This document shows positions 52,068 through 63,127 of a stretch of 64,000 bases of DNA, piece by piece; the first letter of the stretch is position 1; every line of letters begins with the position of its first letter. The notes under the pieces were generated by a model. It was not told the DNA's origin. It saw nothing but the letters and a program-made list of their open reading frames with translations, and ran no database searches. The stretch lies in the NCBI RefSeq assembly GCF_001640025.1, contig NC_031674.1:2232001-2296000 (forward strand), in the 5' to 3' direction. The DNA comes from Sugiyamaella lignohabitans. Taxonomy: Eukaryota > Ascomycota > Dipodascomycetes > Dipodascales > Trichomonascaceae. The position numbers were made by a program, and so were the translations under genes.

Positions 52068-52568
52068 TTACCAGTTGGCTCTACTGCCACCAGCATTTCG
52101 AAGCTTGTTTCGCAAGTTGTCTCTACGATCTGAGGAACTATTAGAGTTGTCAGAATACATATGGGGTCGTGAGCTGGTGGGTGCATTACCCCTTATAGGG
52201 AGATGCTGTTGTTGTTGTTGAGCCTGTTGTTCTTGCTGCTCTAGCTGCTGTTGCTGACGACGTCTATAAATCTCTTGTAATGATGACTGGCTCCGTGATG
52301 ATAGGGGCCTACCTGGCAGCTGTTCAGATTGATTCTGCAAGCCATTGCTATAGTTTCGCCCACTGGAAGGAGTCGCAGCTGATTGAGGTACTCCCAGCCA
52401 TTGAGGAGCATAGCCTTCTTTTGCTGTATAATAGCGTACTAATGCCTTGTGTATAACTGTATCTGTCTCGGTATCTCCATCGTGTTCAGAGTTAGATAGT
52501 GACAGATTCGATAACGCCTGAGAGGCGGATCCATACTGTGTCTTGATTTTAGACCAGAATTGTGACAT
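52068..52568 (-). CDS. MSO1: Mso1-like Sec1-interacting exocytosis protein
   Basis: The protein has 166 residues, starting at ATG 52568. The N-terminal segment MSQFWSKIKTQYGSASQAL, followed by GDTETDTVIHKALVRYY and PQWLGVP, matches the Sec1-binding region of Mso1. A Gln-rich tract (about 105-125) and a Ser/Asn/Arg-rich tail (ending LRNKLRNAGGSRANW) follow. Mso1 binds Sec1 and Sec4 at sites of exocytosis and membrane fusion. The stop overlaps a GTAAGC sequence, but no better downstream exon was found, so I end it at 52068. Confidence 0.82.
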   Translation of the reverse strand: MSQFWSKIKTQYGSASQALSNLSLSNSEHDGDTETDTVIHKALVRYYTAKEGYAPQWLGVPQSAATPSSGRNYSNGLQNQSEQLPGRPLSSRSQSSLQEIYRRRQQQQLEQQEQQAQQQQQHLPIRGNAPTSSRPHMYSDNSNSSSDRRDNLRNKLRNAGGSRANW

Positions 52569-54348
52569 ATCTGATCAGTACTGCTATCTCCCCGTAGTTT
52601 GGTGAAGCTAGCTTGCTGTAATATTATATGACATATAAAAGTCACGTGATACTTAATGACCCAGGGCATTGGACGTCGGGACACGACTCGTGAAGTCTCA
52701 GAACCAGTTTCTAAAGGGGAAGAGAAAGTTGGTTGATAGGTTCACGGAAGTGAACATATAATTAGATACTCTTTTTACACGTTTTGTCGTAATTCTGTTA
52801 TGATTTGAAAGGGTTCATGTTATTGCATACATTTGCCTTCTCGGCTATATATAGCAATAGTAGAGCTGCTCTAATTCTTGAAGATTGCAGTTGAAAGACG
52901 ATTAGTTCTGATCCCATATGGTAAGACTGACTAGTAACTTAATGGTAATGGTTACTACTACTACGGCAATATCTATTATCTTGCCGTATATATGACGTCC
53001 TGAGCGAAATATTTTAGTGGTGGGTCACATACCCGCTGCTCTAGCCTTATCTCTCTAATCTCAAATGTTCTTAGTTTATTAATATTATCTATTCTTTTGT
53101 GTAGTATCAATTTAGGAGCCTTCGGCATCTACAAGCTTTTGTACTTAAAATATTACAAGCTATTCGAATTCAATAGAGCCAATGCAGTGGTATCTGGGCT
53201 GCAATACTAAAAGGCGTGACTCGAGCTCAAGTACTGATATAGATGCATCTTTTTTTGCTATGTCTCTTAGACTGAAACCAAATATTGGAATATTCCCGTG
53301 AGTCTAATATATATATATATTCGGGCCTGATCACAACGTCTAAACCATGTCAGTATCTTATCGTACCCTTATCTTACAGCGTCGATCGCAGAATTTGGAG
53401 CCAAGACCGCTTATCGCTCTCTACTAGCCCTATCAGTCTTGTTCATATGCGCGGCTCTCTGACTAAGTTTCCACGAAGCTTGAGAGGGACCAGACGTGTC
53501 AAGAGCTAACTTTATTTTCTTTATTTGTTTTCGGACTGCATTGAAATACAGCCAAAGCGGTAAATTCCGAACCTTCCTTAACTATGATTCATATTGGGCA
53601 CGGGCGAGCAGGATATCTAGAGTGAGCAGTACCTGCGGTCCATCCAGTTTTTTTGCTTATATCCTGAATTTCATCTCTAAAGACACCATTAATTATTTTA
53701 AATTGATAGATACAAGCAACCATAGCGCTGACACAACCAAAATAGTAACAGAGTAAAAGACGGACCAGGTCAACGGAAAACAAACTGCAGCTGCATACAA
53801 CATGAGATATATAGAACGGATGAGCTGCCTGATTTGGAACTGCACATGCCGTTATCAGCAGGACATCGTGTGTTCAGAACGAAAGCCGGTCCATGAATTT
53901 TTGACTAATCCACACCCGTAGTTAGATTTCAAAGGACAGGGTCAGTGAAATGATCTTATATAACGACACAGAAGCCATCAGAGCTTTTACTTAGTCCAAT
54001 AGTCCAATATCAAAAACTTTTCAGTTTGCCCAGGAACGGTATCGGTATTGACGATCGTTCGTCATATACGGATCAATTTGGCTTGTAAAAAGCCGTTGGT
54101 TTGTACATAATTATAACCTATTGCCGAAGCACGTTCTCGAACTGATATCTGTCGGGTGAACACGACTCTGGAACGGTTGTAAGCGGCCCTGATAATCTCA
54201 ACAGGGTAAGAAGAGAAGCAGGAACAACAATTTTAAGGGCTACTATGGCATGATCGCCATACTAACGCTCCGTTACAGCTATCTCTGAAACCTGACGTTT
54301 GGTAGCGTACATCGTCGCTTTCGACATTCACAACACTGCTAATATAGC
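52569..54348. other. Divergent intergenic region MSO1/GDE1
   Basis: 1.8 kb with no supported gene. It holds the second copy of the ~95-bp dispersed repeat (53,032-53,127), a TATATATATATA tract near 53,308-53,321, and promoter sequence for both genes. Short open frames show no domains. Confidence 0.5.
53032..53127 (+). repeat. Dispersed ~95-bp repeat, copy 2
   Basis: CCCGCTGCTCTAGCCTTATCTCTC, the shared CTCAAATGTTCTTAGTTTAT block, an AT-rich part, and AGCCTTCGGCATC at the end. Same strand as the copy at 17,628. Flanks are not similar, which suggests a mobile or copied unit with these ends. Confidence 0.7.
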
Positions 54349-57300
54349 ATGAAGTTTGCAAAGAGGTATGTATTCTGGGTATAACTTAGCTCTGTATTTT
54401 ATGGAAATTACGAGACTGAGTAAATTGAGCGAGAGGTGAATAATGTGAGGGTTGTAGGATTTATCTGTATTATCAGGAACTGGTAGTCAGACCAAATCGA
54501 AGACCCTAAGCTTAAGCCGATCTATCCTTTGATCCATAAAAGCCCTTCTAAGAGTAATTTGTTTGTCAGAAGCATAAATGGGACTCGAATTTGGCTACTT
54601 AATGAATAATTCACTAACGACTATTGCAGTTTGCAAAGGAACCAGGTTCCTGAATGGAGGTGAGTATATGCTACATGCTATATTGATGTTGCCAATTTAG
54701 ACAGTCAATTGAGTACGGATATATGGATATCTATCTCATAGATATAGACGGTAATAGAATGAAGGGCTGAATCGGCTATATTCCATGAGCTATATTTTGT
54801 GACCTTCAGTCCATGCCAATGACGGACTTTGGGCCCCGATTATTTTTGATGCCTGGACCAGATCGATCGCCTTTGGTCTCGAGCCACGAAACTAACCCTG
54901 TAGTCTTTCCTATTTAAATTACAAGGAACTGAAGAAAATCATAAAGCAGATTAGCGAAAGTCGCAATGAATCTGAATCCACACCAACTGTATTAGGCAAG
55001 TCCCTGTCAGTGGCCTCGCTCACATCCACCTTGTCTGAGACAACATTGGCGCCTTTTTTCTTTGCTTTGGATCGAAATGCCGAATCAGTCGACTCGTTTT
55101 TCAATGCCAAGTTTGCAGAATATTGCCGTCGACTTGGTCATGTGGAAGAACGATACACACTCAATTCACTAAACAGTAAGACCTTTGAGTTTGAGGAACT
55201 AGAGGATCTGATGGGTGTGTTAGTGGAGTTACGCAGTCAGTTTCGTAAATTACAATGGTATGCCGAAGTTAATAAGCGAGGATTTGTGAAGATTCTCAAA
55301 AAGTTCGATAAAAAGATCGGAACTCATACACAAATGAAGTATTTAACATCGAAAATATCCATTCTACCATTTGCAAATGGTGTGTTGATCGATGATAAAC
55401 TGGCTGATGTCAACAAATACCTGTCAGTTATCTCACCACTGGTTAGTTCGTCGAGAGATGACGATGGTAACAGCGTGAAGACCGACCACAGAAATGATTC
55501 TGATCTGTTTCTGGAAGTTTCGTCAATCAATGGTGTTGGTGCCGGTGGTAATACGTCAGATAGTGGATTTGTCGGCGAAATGAAACTTGCAATTGCAACG
55601 GATGACGTGGAGAATTTAGAGAGCGTTCTTTCTGAGGGCCCTGTGAGCCAAAAGGTGCTTTTGTCACTATTATTCAAAGCAGTATCTGCCAAAGCTACCA
55701 AGTCAATTAAACTCCTGTTGACCCATATTGAGACGCTAGAGGAACTAGCTGAGCTCAACGGAAGAAACGTGATACATCGAATTATCATTAACCATGGCCG
55801 TCGTAGGAACAACGCTAAAACCACAACTTCTTCACCGGCTACACCCGAGTCAAATGTTGGCGAAGCTGGAGCCAGTGGTAGCGTCAGCCCAAGTACAAAC
55901 CCAAACAAAGCCAATACTGAAACCTCATCTAGTTCCTCTGTGATAGATGACAGCTCAACAGGACACCATAGCATGAACTTTCTCCATCCTGCTGTTGTAC
56001 CAAGAGCTGCAACAAATATGATGAAGGTTTTTGGAAGTGACGGAGAACATGCTGCAGACGATGAAACTGTCCTGGACTTCTTATTAGGATGTTTGGATAA
56101 TAAGCAACGAAGCGCAATCATTGCTCGCGACCATCACAACCGAACTCCTCTTCACTATGCTGCTCATTACGGTCTTAAGCTCATGACAACTGTGTTATTA
56201 AAGTATATGAAGGACTGGGGATACCTATCTAGCAGCGGCATCACAGAAAGTGAATGGAAAGACAGCGAAGGAATCCTCCCTATTCAATTATCGGTTGCTG
56301 CAGACCATCCTAAGACAACAAAGGTACTATTAGAGGCGATAGAGCCAACTGATTCGAACAAGAAACAATTGGCTGCTGACTTGTTGCCAGTTGCATCTCA
56401 GTTAGGAGCTAAAAAGCTACTTGAAGTTCTATTGGACTATGGGTTGGATATCAATTTCACTTCTGAATCGCTCAACAACGAGACACCGTTATTTATCTGC
56501 TCGAAGATGAATCATGTCGAAGCTGTCCAACTGTTAATAGATAGACATGCGGACACTGAAATTAGTGAAGGTACTTATGGCTGGACTCCTGTTTTTGTTG
56601 CCGCAGTAGATGGGTTCCGAGAAATTGTGAAGATTCTACTTAGTGGAGGTAGTCGTATTGATATTGTGGACGGATCAGGTTGGAACGCCATGGAGCATGC
56701 TTGTCTTCGTGGACACCTCGATCTGGTAGATATTCTCAAACCCCCATTCCCATTCAAGTCTGTGTTGGAAACTAGTAATAGCAATGGCTCAGACAGCGAC
56801 GTTTCTACTCCTAATCCCGCTACAGCTCCAGGTCGTAGTAACCTGGCCCCGGAGCCACACCAGCCTTCTACAATCGATCCTATCAAGACATTTGGTCACA
56901 GATATCTAAAGGATAAGTCCATGGTTTTGGTCACTATTGGTACGACGGATCTGAGAAAAATGATCAACCCCGTCCAGCTCGATCGTGTGCCCTATTCCAA
57001 GGCACATTCCACCCAGCTCGATACCGCCTTATCTATGATTGTGTCGGCTTCTGGATGTATTGGAGAACCAGCTGTAATTGATCTACCCATTCCAGACTAT
57101 GGACTATCAACAGAGCCATTATCATTTTACAGTAATGACGTGGAAAAAGTACGACTCTATTTTGATTTGGTTCCCACATATTCAGGTAATCAGAAACGTG
57201 TTTTGGGAAGAGGTGTGGCCCTTTTGTCCAGTGTTTACACACCTCTTGGCCTCAAGAAGCGAAGTTTGCACCAAACAGTTACTATTCCTATCATTGAATC

Positions 57301-58492
57301 AGAAACACTGGAAGTTCTTGGTACAGTTGATTTTAACTTTTTGGTTATAACACCGTTTCACCACCCCAAAATGGGTATTGAAAAGTCAGCCACGTACTGG
57401 AAGTCGTTGATTACTACTCGAGTCATTGGCCACCGTGGATTGGGCAAAAACTCTAATAATAAAAAGAGTTTGCAATTGGGTGAAAACACCATTGAATCGT
57501 TCATCCAGGCAGCCAATCTGGGAGCCAGTTACGTCGAGTTTGATGTCCAATTAACAAAAGATCACATTCCAGTTATTTATCATGACTTTTTAGTAGGTGA
57601 GACTGGTATTGATATCCCCATGCACTCGTTGACTTTAGATCAATTTCTTGATGCTGCTCGACCAACTGTGGCGCCTACAACAGTCTCGCCAGTGGGTGGT
57701 GGTCCAGCCAGAATGCCCTCACCTGATAGCAGACCATTCAGACAGCGATCGCAGTCGGTGTTTGTGACAGGGTCGGGTGAACGAGAAGATGAGTTTGATA
57801 TCATGAGTGATCGAATGAAGCACACTAGAGACTTCAAAATCAAGGGATTCAAGGGTAATAGTCGTGGTCACAGTATCCAATCCCCCTTTACTACATTGGT
57901 TGAAGCATTCAAAACGTTACCGAAACATGTGGGCTTCAATATCGAGTGCAAGTATCCCATGCTGGACGAGAGCGAGGCAGAGGACATGGAGAATTTTGCG
58001 TTTGAACTGAACCTGTGGTGTGATACGGTTCTAAAGTGCGTCTATGACTACGGCGATGGCCGAGATATCATATTTTCCAGTTTCCACCCCGACATCTGTC
58101 TGATGCTGTCACTCAAACAACCGTCAATCCCCATTCTGTTCCTGACAGAGTCGGGAACTGCACCAATGGCGGATATCCGTGCATCGAGTCTTCAAGAAGC
58201 GATTCGTTTTGCCAAGAGATGGAATCTGCTTGGAATCGTGTCCGAGTGCACACCACTAATCAAGTGTCCTCGTCTAGTCAACGTGGTCAAAGCGTCAGGA
58301 TTAGTTTGTGTCAGTTACGGAACAGAAAACAACAACCCCGTCAACGCACGACTTCAAATGAAGAGCGGAGTCGACGCTGTCATTGTCGACTCAGTTCTGG
58401 CTGTCCGTCAAGGTCTCACTGTGGGTGACACAGTCGACGACGAGGACTCGCTAATCGCCACCCCTGCAGCTTTATCTTCAGTGTCCGAATAA
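54349..58492 (+). CDS. GDE1: Glycerophosphocholine phosphodiesterase with SPX, ankyrin and GDPD domains, 3 exons
   Basis: Exons 54349-54365 (17 nt), 54630-54659 (30 nt) and 54904-58492 give 1211 residues (yeast Gde1 1223). Introns: GTATGT...CACTAACGACTATTGCAG and GTGAGT...AACTAACCCTGTAG. Splicing rebuilds the SPX start MKFAKSLQRNQVPEW and SLSYLNYKELKKIIKQI, which is strong proof. The SPX domain (residues 1 to about 190) senses inositol pyrophosphates. Ankyrin repeats fill about 240-620. The GDPD domain starts near residue 850 with VIGHRG (H about 858) and includes EFDVQLTKDHIPVIYHD. The enzyme splits glycerophosphocholine to choline and glycerol-3-phosphate, a phosphate-regulated step. Phosphate-starvation control is inferred from the family. 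Confidence 0.96.
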
Positions 58493-58552
58493 TCTCACGA
58501 TGTAACCTGTAAATACAAACACCGGTTTCTGCTCACGGGGAGGGGTCTCAGT

Positions 58553-58648
58553 GCCTCTGGCGGCTGAGGCTACGCCCCAGACCCCATTGCTCCTACTTCG
58601 CAGGAGTTTGTGAGGACCGTCTATGGCCGACTTGAGGCAGCGAGAGGA
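58553..58648. repeat. GC-rich palindromic element, A arm with remnant B arm, in a convergent gap
   Basis: Left arm GCCTCTGGCGG, core loop TAC, and hairpin CTCCTAC-TTC-GCAGGAG. A spacer of about 22 bp with GAGGACCGTCTA leads to GACTTGAGGCAGCGAGAGGA, the remains of a B-type terminus; the outer right arm is gone. It fills most of the 215-bp gap between GDE1 and the RRM gene. Confidence 0.85.
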
Positions 58649-58707
58649 TTAAATTATAGATAGTCAAAATAAAACCATTTTACAAAAACAGAGTGAGTGA
58701 ATTCTTC

Positions 58708-59499
58708 TTAGGATTTTTCGTAGGCTGGAGGAGCGGTGGATGTGGTGGGAGCAGGAGCGGCAGCAGAATTAGCAGCGGTGGTGGAGGTGGAGGTGGCAGA
58801 GTTTCCAGCCTCTTCTTGCTGCTTCTTCAGATCGGCTAAACGACGGGCCTCGGCATGGACGTCAGAAGCGTTCTTGACAATGTCCGAGTAGTAAGAACGG
58901 ACTTTAGAGCCGGTGGGGGTGCTAAGAGCATTGTCGAGGTACTTGGACAACTTGGCATGTCCATGCCAGAACGAGTCGGAAATACCATAAGCCTTATCAG
59001 TAGCCTCCGCCTTGTCCTGAATGTGATACTTCTTATCCAAATCAGTGACAAACGAGGTGAATTTGCTGGAGATACCGTGCTTTTGGTCGAGTTCAAGACC
59101 GTGTGAAACCACCTTGTCTCCCAAAACATATCCGTGACTCAGGTACTCCGCAAGAATTACAGCACGGGGCTTGTATTCTTGACTAATGTCCTCACCATGA
59201 TTAGGAGTAGTCGATTCAGTCTCATGAGCCAATGAATCCTTTTCAGCAGCAGCAAGTGCATCAGAAGATGCCTCAACAGTGACTCTGTTTCCAGCCAACT
59301 CGGAATCGGTTAGAAGAATGGCTGTCTTAATAGCAGCAGGACGAGCAAACTCGACAGTGGCTGTCTTGCTTTGCCCATCGGCAGAAGGAGTCAACGAAAC
59401 ATTGTTAACTTTGCCACAGAATGTGAAAAAGTCGCTAATTTGTGCCTCTGTGATGGTAGGGCCAAGTCCTTTGACAGTGATAGTATTGCTAGTAGACAT
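58708..59499 (-). CDS. RRM protein related to S. pombe Vip1
   Basis: The protein has 263 residues, starting at ATG 59499. A single RRM spans about residues 5-78 (TITVKGLGPTITEAQISDFFTFCGKVNNVSL, then a TATVEF RNP1-like strand). RNP1 is poor in aromatics. A helical region follows (SHGYVLGDKVVSHGLELDQKHGISSKF, then DKAYGISDSFWHGHAKLSKYLD), typical of the fungal Vip1 group. The Ala/Thr/Pro-rich tail ends PPAYEKS. The cellular role in yeasts is not well established. The codon bias is high, which suggests good expression. Confidence 0.82.
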   Translation of the reverse strand: MSTSNTITVKGLGPTITEAQISDFFTFCGKVNNVSLTPSADGQSKTATVEFARPAAIKTAILLTDSELAGNRVTVEASSDALAAAEKDSLAHETESTTPNHGEDISQEYKPRAVILAEYLSHGYVLGDKVVSHGLELDQKHGISSKFTSFVTDLDKKYHIQDKAEATDKAYGISDSFWHGHAKLSKYLDNALSTPTGSKVRSYYSDIVKNASDVHAEARRLADLKKQQEEAGNSATSTSTTAANSAAAPAPTTSTAPPAYEKS

Positions 59500-60059
59500 G
59501 ATACTTTTCGGTGCTGTTGGCTTGCCAATAGTAAATAAATGTAATGTTTAGTTAGTTGTCTGCTGTTTAGTCAATTGCACGTGTTCAATTAGAGATCAAT
59601 AAATCGATATCCAAAATATGGGCTAATTAGTGAAATTGTGAGGAACAAATTAGATTGGCAAACTAACAGGCGGCTGGCAATGGGCTATATTAATAGACGA
59701 TAATGAGGAGGCGTTTCGTTGTCCCGCCGCACGTGTGATGCGCAATCAAGGGTCTGCTTGACGCTCTTCATGTGCCTGGAAACTGCAGCGTAGTTGCTGT
59801 TAAACACCTGATATGCACGCACGAGCGGCTGTGAACCTTTTAAATTTGGCATGTGAAATTCTGCGGCTTCCCTGAGTTGTAGCTACTACTTCCTCTCTTC
59901 GTTCACTTGTAATTTTGACCCCCCCCCTCGAATTGCGTTCGTTGCATTTGGTCAGGTCTGAGCCTCTTTGCCGTCTAAACTCTAATCCGTGCCAAGGCTG
60001 AGTAGCTATACCCTGAACGGCTGTGCAGACTGCAGAAGCCAAGAGGGTGGAAGCGGTTT

Positions 60060-60115
60060 GCCTCCGGCGGCTGGAGCTCCGCCCCAGACCCTGGTTGTAC
60101 TCCGCCTCGCGGAGC
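60060..60115 (+). repeat. GC-rich palindromic element, single arm
   Basis: GCCTCCGGCGG start, core with one substitution (GGAGC-TCC-GCCCC), and a divergent inner end CTCCGCCTCGCGGAG that is itself a palindrome. It lies about 280-335 bp upstream of PMS1. Confidence 0.8.
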
Positions 60116-60277
60116 CGCGTCGGGGTTTTTCAGAAGAATGAATTGACGAAACGGGATGTGTTATAAGGTTAAAAAAGAACTGGATGCTGTTGGTGGTGGT
60201 ATTTCAGTGGTGGATCAGGAGAGTAGTGGTGTAGCCGCGGTGGTGATGCCGCGATGAACCCGGGATCAGGGGTACAG

Positions 60278-60283
60278 ACGCGT
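60278..60283 (+). promoter_or_regulatory. MCB element (ACGCGT) upstream of PMS1
   Basis: A perfect MCB box ACGCGT 113 bp before the PMS1 start, with a second CGCG (TCGCGT) 2 bp further on. MBF sites are common upstream of DNA replication and repair genes in yeasts. Confidence 0.5.
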
Positions 60284-60395
60284 ATCGCGTGAATGCAGTC
60301 TATAATTACTTATTACTAAAATAAATTGGGTCAGTAGGCTCTATATTGAAAGCGTTGTTTTTTGTGGCAGATTGCTTCGACTACTGGAATTCGGT

Positions 60396-63029
60396 ATGTC
60401 TATTAAAGCAATTGACAATGCCTCGGTTCATAGAATCACTTCTGGCCAGGTGATTGTGGATTTGGCCACTGTAGCCAAGGAACTCGTCGACAACTCTCTG
60501 GATGCTGGTGCCACTAGGATTGAAGTCAAATTTCGTAACTATGGACTTGATTCGATAGAGGTCGCTGACAATGGCCATGGTATCAAGTTAGAGGATTATG
60601 AAAGCATTGCCAGAAAACACTACACATCCAAATTGAGAAAATTCGAGGACGTTGAAACTGTTCAGACTCTTGGGTTTAGAGGTGAGGCCATGAGCTCACT
60701 ATGTGCTCAAGCTGATGTGTCTTTGGTTACTTCCACACCAGGAAATAGTGGTCCAGCTACAAAACTAGTATTTGATCATTCGGGAGAGGTAGTGTCAAAA
60801 ACTAATGTTCCGGGCACACAGGGAACAACTGTGACGGTTTGCAATATGTTTGAAATAACCCCAGTCCGTCGCAAATTCCTCGAAAAAAACCACAAGCGCC
60901 AATTCGCAAAAGCTTTGAATTTGCTTCAGGAGTATGCTGTTATTTCCAAGGGTGTCACATTTACATGCTCTCATATAACTGGATCCGGTAACAACGCCAA
61001 GAATGGAGTACTCATTAAGAGCACTGGCACTGACCTACGAGATAATATAATTAGTGTATTTGGTGCTACTTCCATTGTAAATTTGGTTCCGTTTACCTTG
61101 AAATTAGAATTCACGTCCAATTCGATTCTTAAGGACAAGGTTCATGATTCACAGGCTAGTTGTGTTGGGTACATTTCTCAGCCTGTTCATGGCAAGGGTC
61201 GCAATGCTACAGATAGGCAGTTCTTTTTTATTAATTCTAGGCCCTGTCTTCTTCCCAAAGCTGCAAAAGCCATTAATGAAGTCTATCGTCAATTCAATAC
61301 AACTCAATCACCCTGTGTTTTTTGTAATTTTATTCTCGACCCCTTGAACTTCGACGTCAATGTGTCTCCTGATAAGAGAACCATTCTGATCCATCAGGAA
61401 ACTGTCTTGATTGAGTGCTTAAAGGAGCAATTATCTGAATTCTTTGAGTCGTCGGTCACTAGTGTCCCGAGAAAAGCTGAAAGATCGCCTCTAAATAATG
61501 GCTCGACGTTTATGTCACTGACGGCTAGGTTTCGAGAGGCTGCACAAGAAAGTGTGAGGGTCATTCAAAATGGACATGGCAACGATTCGGATGATGCTGA
61601 AGGTGTCAGAGCAATTATGAGCACCAGAATGACCCGTAGTCGCAAAAATAGTGATCAAGCATCTGACTCAGAGTCCGACTCAGAGTCTGACTCAGAATCT
61701 GCTAGATCCCAATCGGATTCTGAAGATGAGAGCGAGGCCAGAAATATCAGACAGCAACGAGCAGTGGGTAACAAAGTCGACAATAATAGTGATCGTAGTG
61801 ATACTATCTCATCGAAAAGCGATATCGAGCGAACGATGTCAAGAGCTGCTCGCAGAGTTCGCACCAACCCTACTATTCATAGTGAGGCTGCTGACGGTAG
61901 TAAGTCTTCTTCTCTAGTCGAAATTGAAATCAGCCCAGTGAGTGAGCAACCTTCGAAAACAACTGAGGATGATTCTATGGAAGATGAAAGAGAAGTAGAT
62001 GACTCCGAAGCCAATGGTCATGATGACGCACAAACTGTAGAAGCGAATGAGTCGGCTGGTGAGACTGTCGATAATGAAGATGTTGTGGTGAAACCGGAAC
62101 CATTGTCACAAACCAAACGTACTCGCCCTTCGTCATCCGACGAAACAGCCTCTAAGCCTGCTGTCAAGCGTCAGGATAGTTCCGGTCGAAAAATAGAGTT
62201 TCCAATCACATCCGCCAAGTATCAAACTCTCAATTGCAATGTCTCTGTCAAAACTTCGACTAGCGAAATATTAAATGGCTGGTCGCAAATCGTTTCAGCT
62301 CGGTCACAATTGAGGACTCAAGCTAATGACCATAAAAACTCACTGTCTGTGAAAAGAGTGGATATAGATGGAGATACTGATCAAGTAGAGCGAAGGCTTA
62401 ATATGGTCATCAGAAAAGACGATTTTAATAATATGAAAGTCATTGGCCAATTTAATCTTGGTTTTATTATTGTCTCGAAGCAGAACGATGACGGAAGTTC
62501 TGATTTGTTTATTATTGATCAGCATGCTAGTGATGAGAAAACCAACTTCGAACGGTTACAACAGGAAACTGTTCTGCAGCATCAGCCTCTAGTGACACCT
62601 AGGCAGCTAAATCTCACTGCAGTTGAAGAGCTGGTCCTTATAAAAAATATCGGCCTGCTTCAAAAAAATGGTTTCTCTGTAGCAATCGACGAGTCTGTCT
62701 TGCCAGGAACTCAGTGTAAACTTCTGTCTCTGCCGTTCAGTAAAAATACCGTCTTCGATGAAAACGATCTTACCGAACTTTTGAATCTAATTAGTGAGTC
62801 TCCAGGTAATCAATCAGTACGATGTTCCAAAGTTCGTGCTATGTTTGCTATGAGAGCGTGTCGGACTAGCATCATGATCGGGCAGTCACTCAGTAGAGCC
62901 ACCATGGAACGGGTTGTCCAGGGCCTCTCCAAACTAAACAAACCTTGGAGCTGTCCCCACGGTAGACCCACTTTACGGCATATAACCTCGATCGACCAAT
63001 GGAGCGGTTACAGCGACGACATGATCTAA
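60396..63029 (+). CDS. PMS1: Pms1, MutL-family mismatch repair endonuclease subunit
   Basis: The protein has 877 residues from ATG 60396, since the longer frame opens with TTG. The N-terminal GHKL ATPase has ELVDNSLDAGATRIEV (from about 29), DNGHGI and LGFRGEA (about 92-98). A disordered acidic linker (about 370-640) includes a short (SDSE)n repeat at about 424-435. The C-terminal domain has the metal-binding endonuclease motif DQHASDEKTNFE (about 708-719), fitting DQHA(X)2E(X)4E, plus ACRTSIMIG and CPHGRPTLRH (about 853), so the nicking site is intact. It works with Mlh1 in mismatch repair. It is convergent with RFC2. Confidence 0.96.
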   Translation: MSIKAIDNASVHRITSGQVIVDLATVAKELVDNSLDAGATRIEVKFRNYGLDSIEVADNGHGIKLEDYESIARKHYTSKLRKFEDVETVQTLGFRGEAMSSLCAQADVSLVTSTPGNSGPATKLVFDHSGEVVSKTNVPGTQGTTVTVCNMFEITPVRRKFLEKNHKRQFAKALNLLQEYAVISKGVTFTCSHITGSGNNAKNGVLIKSTGTDLRDNIISVFGATSIVNLVPFTLKLEFTSNSILKDKVHDSQASCVGYISQPVHGKGRNATDRQFFFINSRPCLLPKAAKAINEVYRQFNTTQSPCVFCNFILDPLNFDVNVSPDKRTILIHQETVLIECLKEQLSEFFESSVTSVPRKAERSPLNNGSTFMSLTARFREAAQESVRVIQNGHGNDSDDAEGVRAIMSTRMTRSRKNSDQASDSESDSESDSESARSQSDSEDESEARNIRQQRAVGNKVDNNSDRSDTISSKSDIERTMSRAARRVRTNPTIHSEAADGSKSSSLVEIEISPVSEQPSKTTEDDSMEDEREVDDSEANGHDDAQTVEANESAGETVDNEDVVVKPEPLSQTKRTRPSSSDETASKPAVKRQDSSGRKIEFPITSAKYQTLNCNVSVKTSTSEILNGWSQIVSARSQLRTQANDHKNSLSVKRVDIDGDTDQVERRLNMVIRKDDFNNMKVIGQFNLGFIIVSKQNDDGSSDLFIIDQHASDEKTNFERLQQETVLQHQPLVTPRQLNLTAVEELVLIKNIGLLQKNGFSVAIDESVLPGTQCKLLSLPFSKNTVFDENDLTELLNLISESPGNQSVRCSKVRAMFAMRACRTSIMIGQSLSRATMERVVQGLSKLNKPWSCPHGRPTLRHITSIDQWSGYSDDMI

Positions 63030-63127
63030 TTGTAGGATGAGCTAGTCGATATGCCAACATGAATTATTTATTATATGTAGGAATGTAAATCATTTTCTCT
63101 TAATGCATTATATTGTCAATATTTGAA

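Larger units (their letters stand above)
59500..60395. other. Divergent intergenic region RRM gene/PMS1
   Basis: Contains a GC-rich element (60060-60115) and an ACGCGT site at 60278. No gene is seen. Confidence 0.5.

Noticed and set aside
55324..56121. 265-codon antisense frame opposite GDE1
   Set aside because: The sense frame encodes the well-supported SPX and ankyrin parts; the antisense reading has no recognisable motif.
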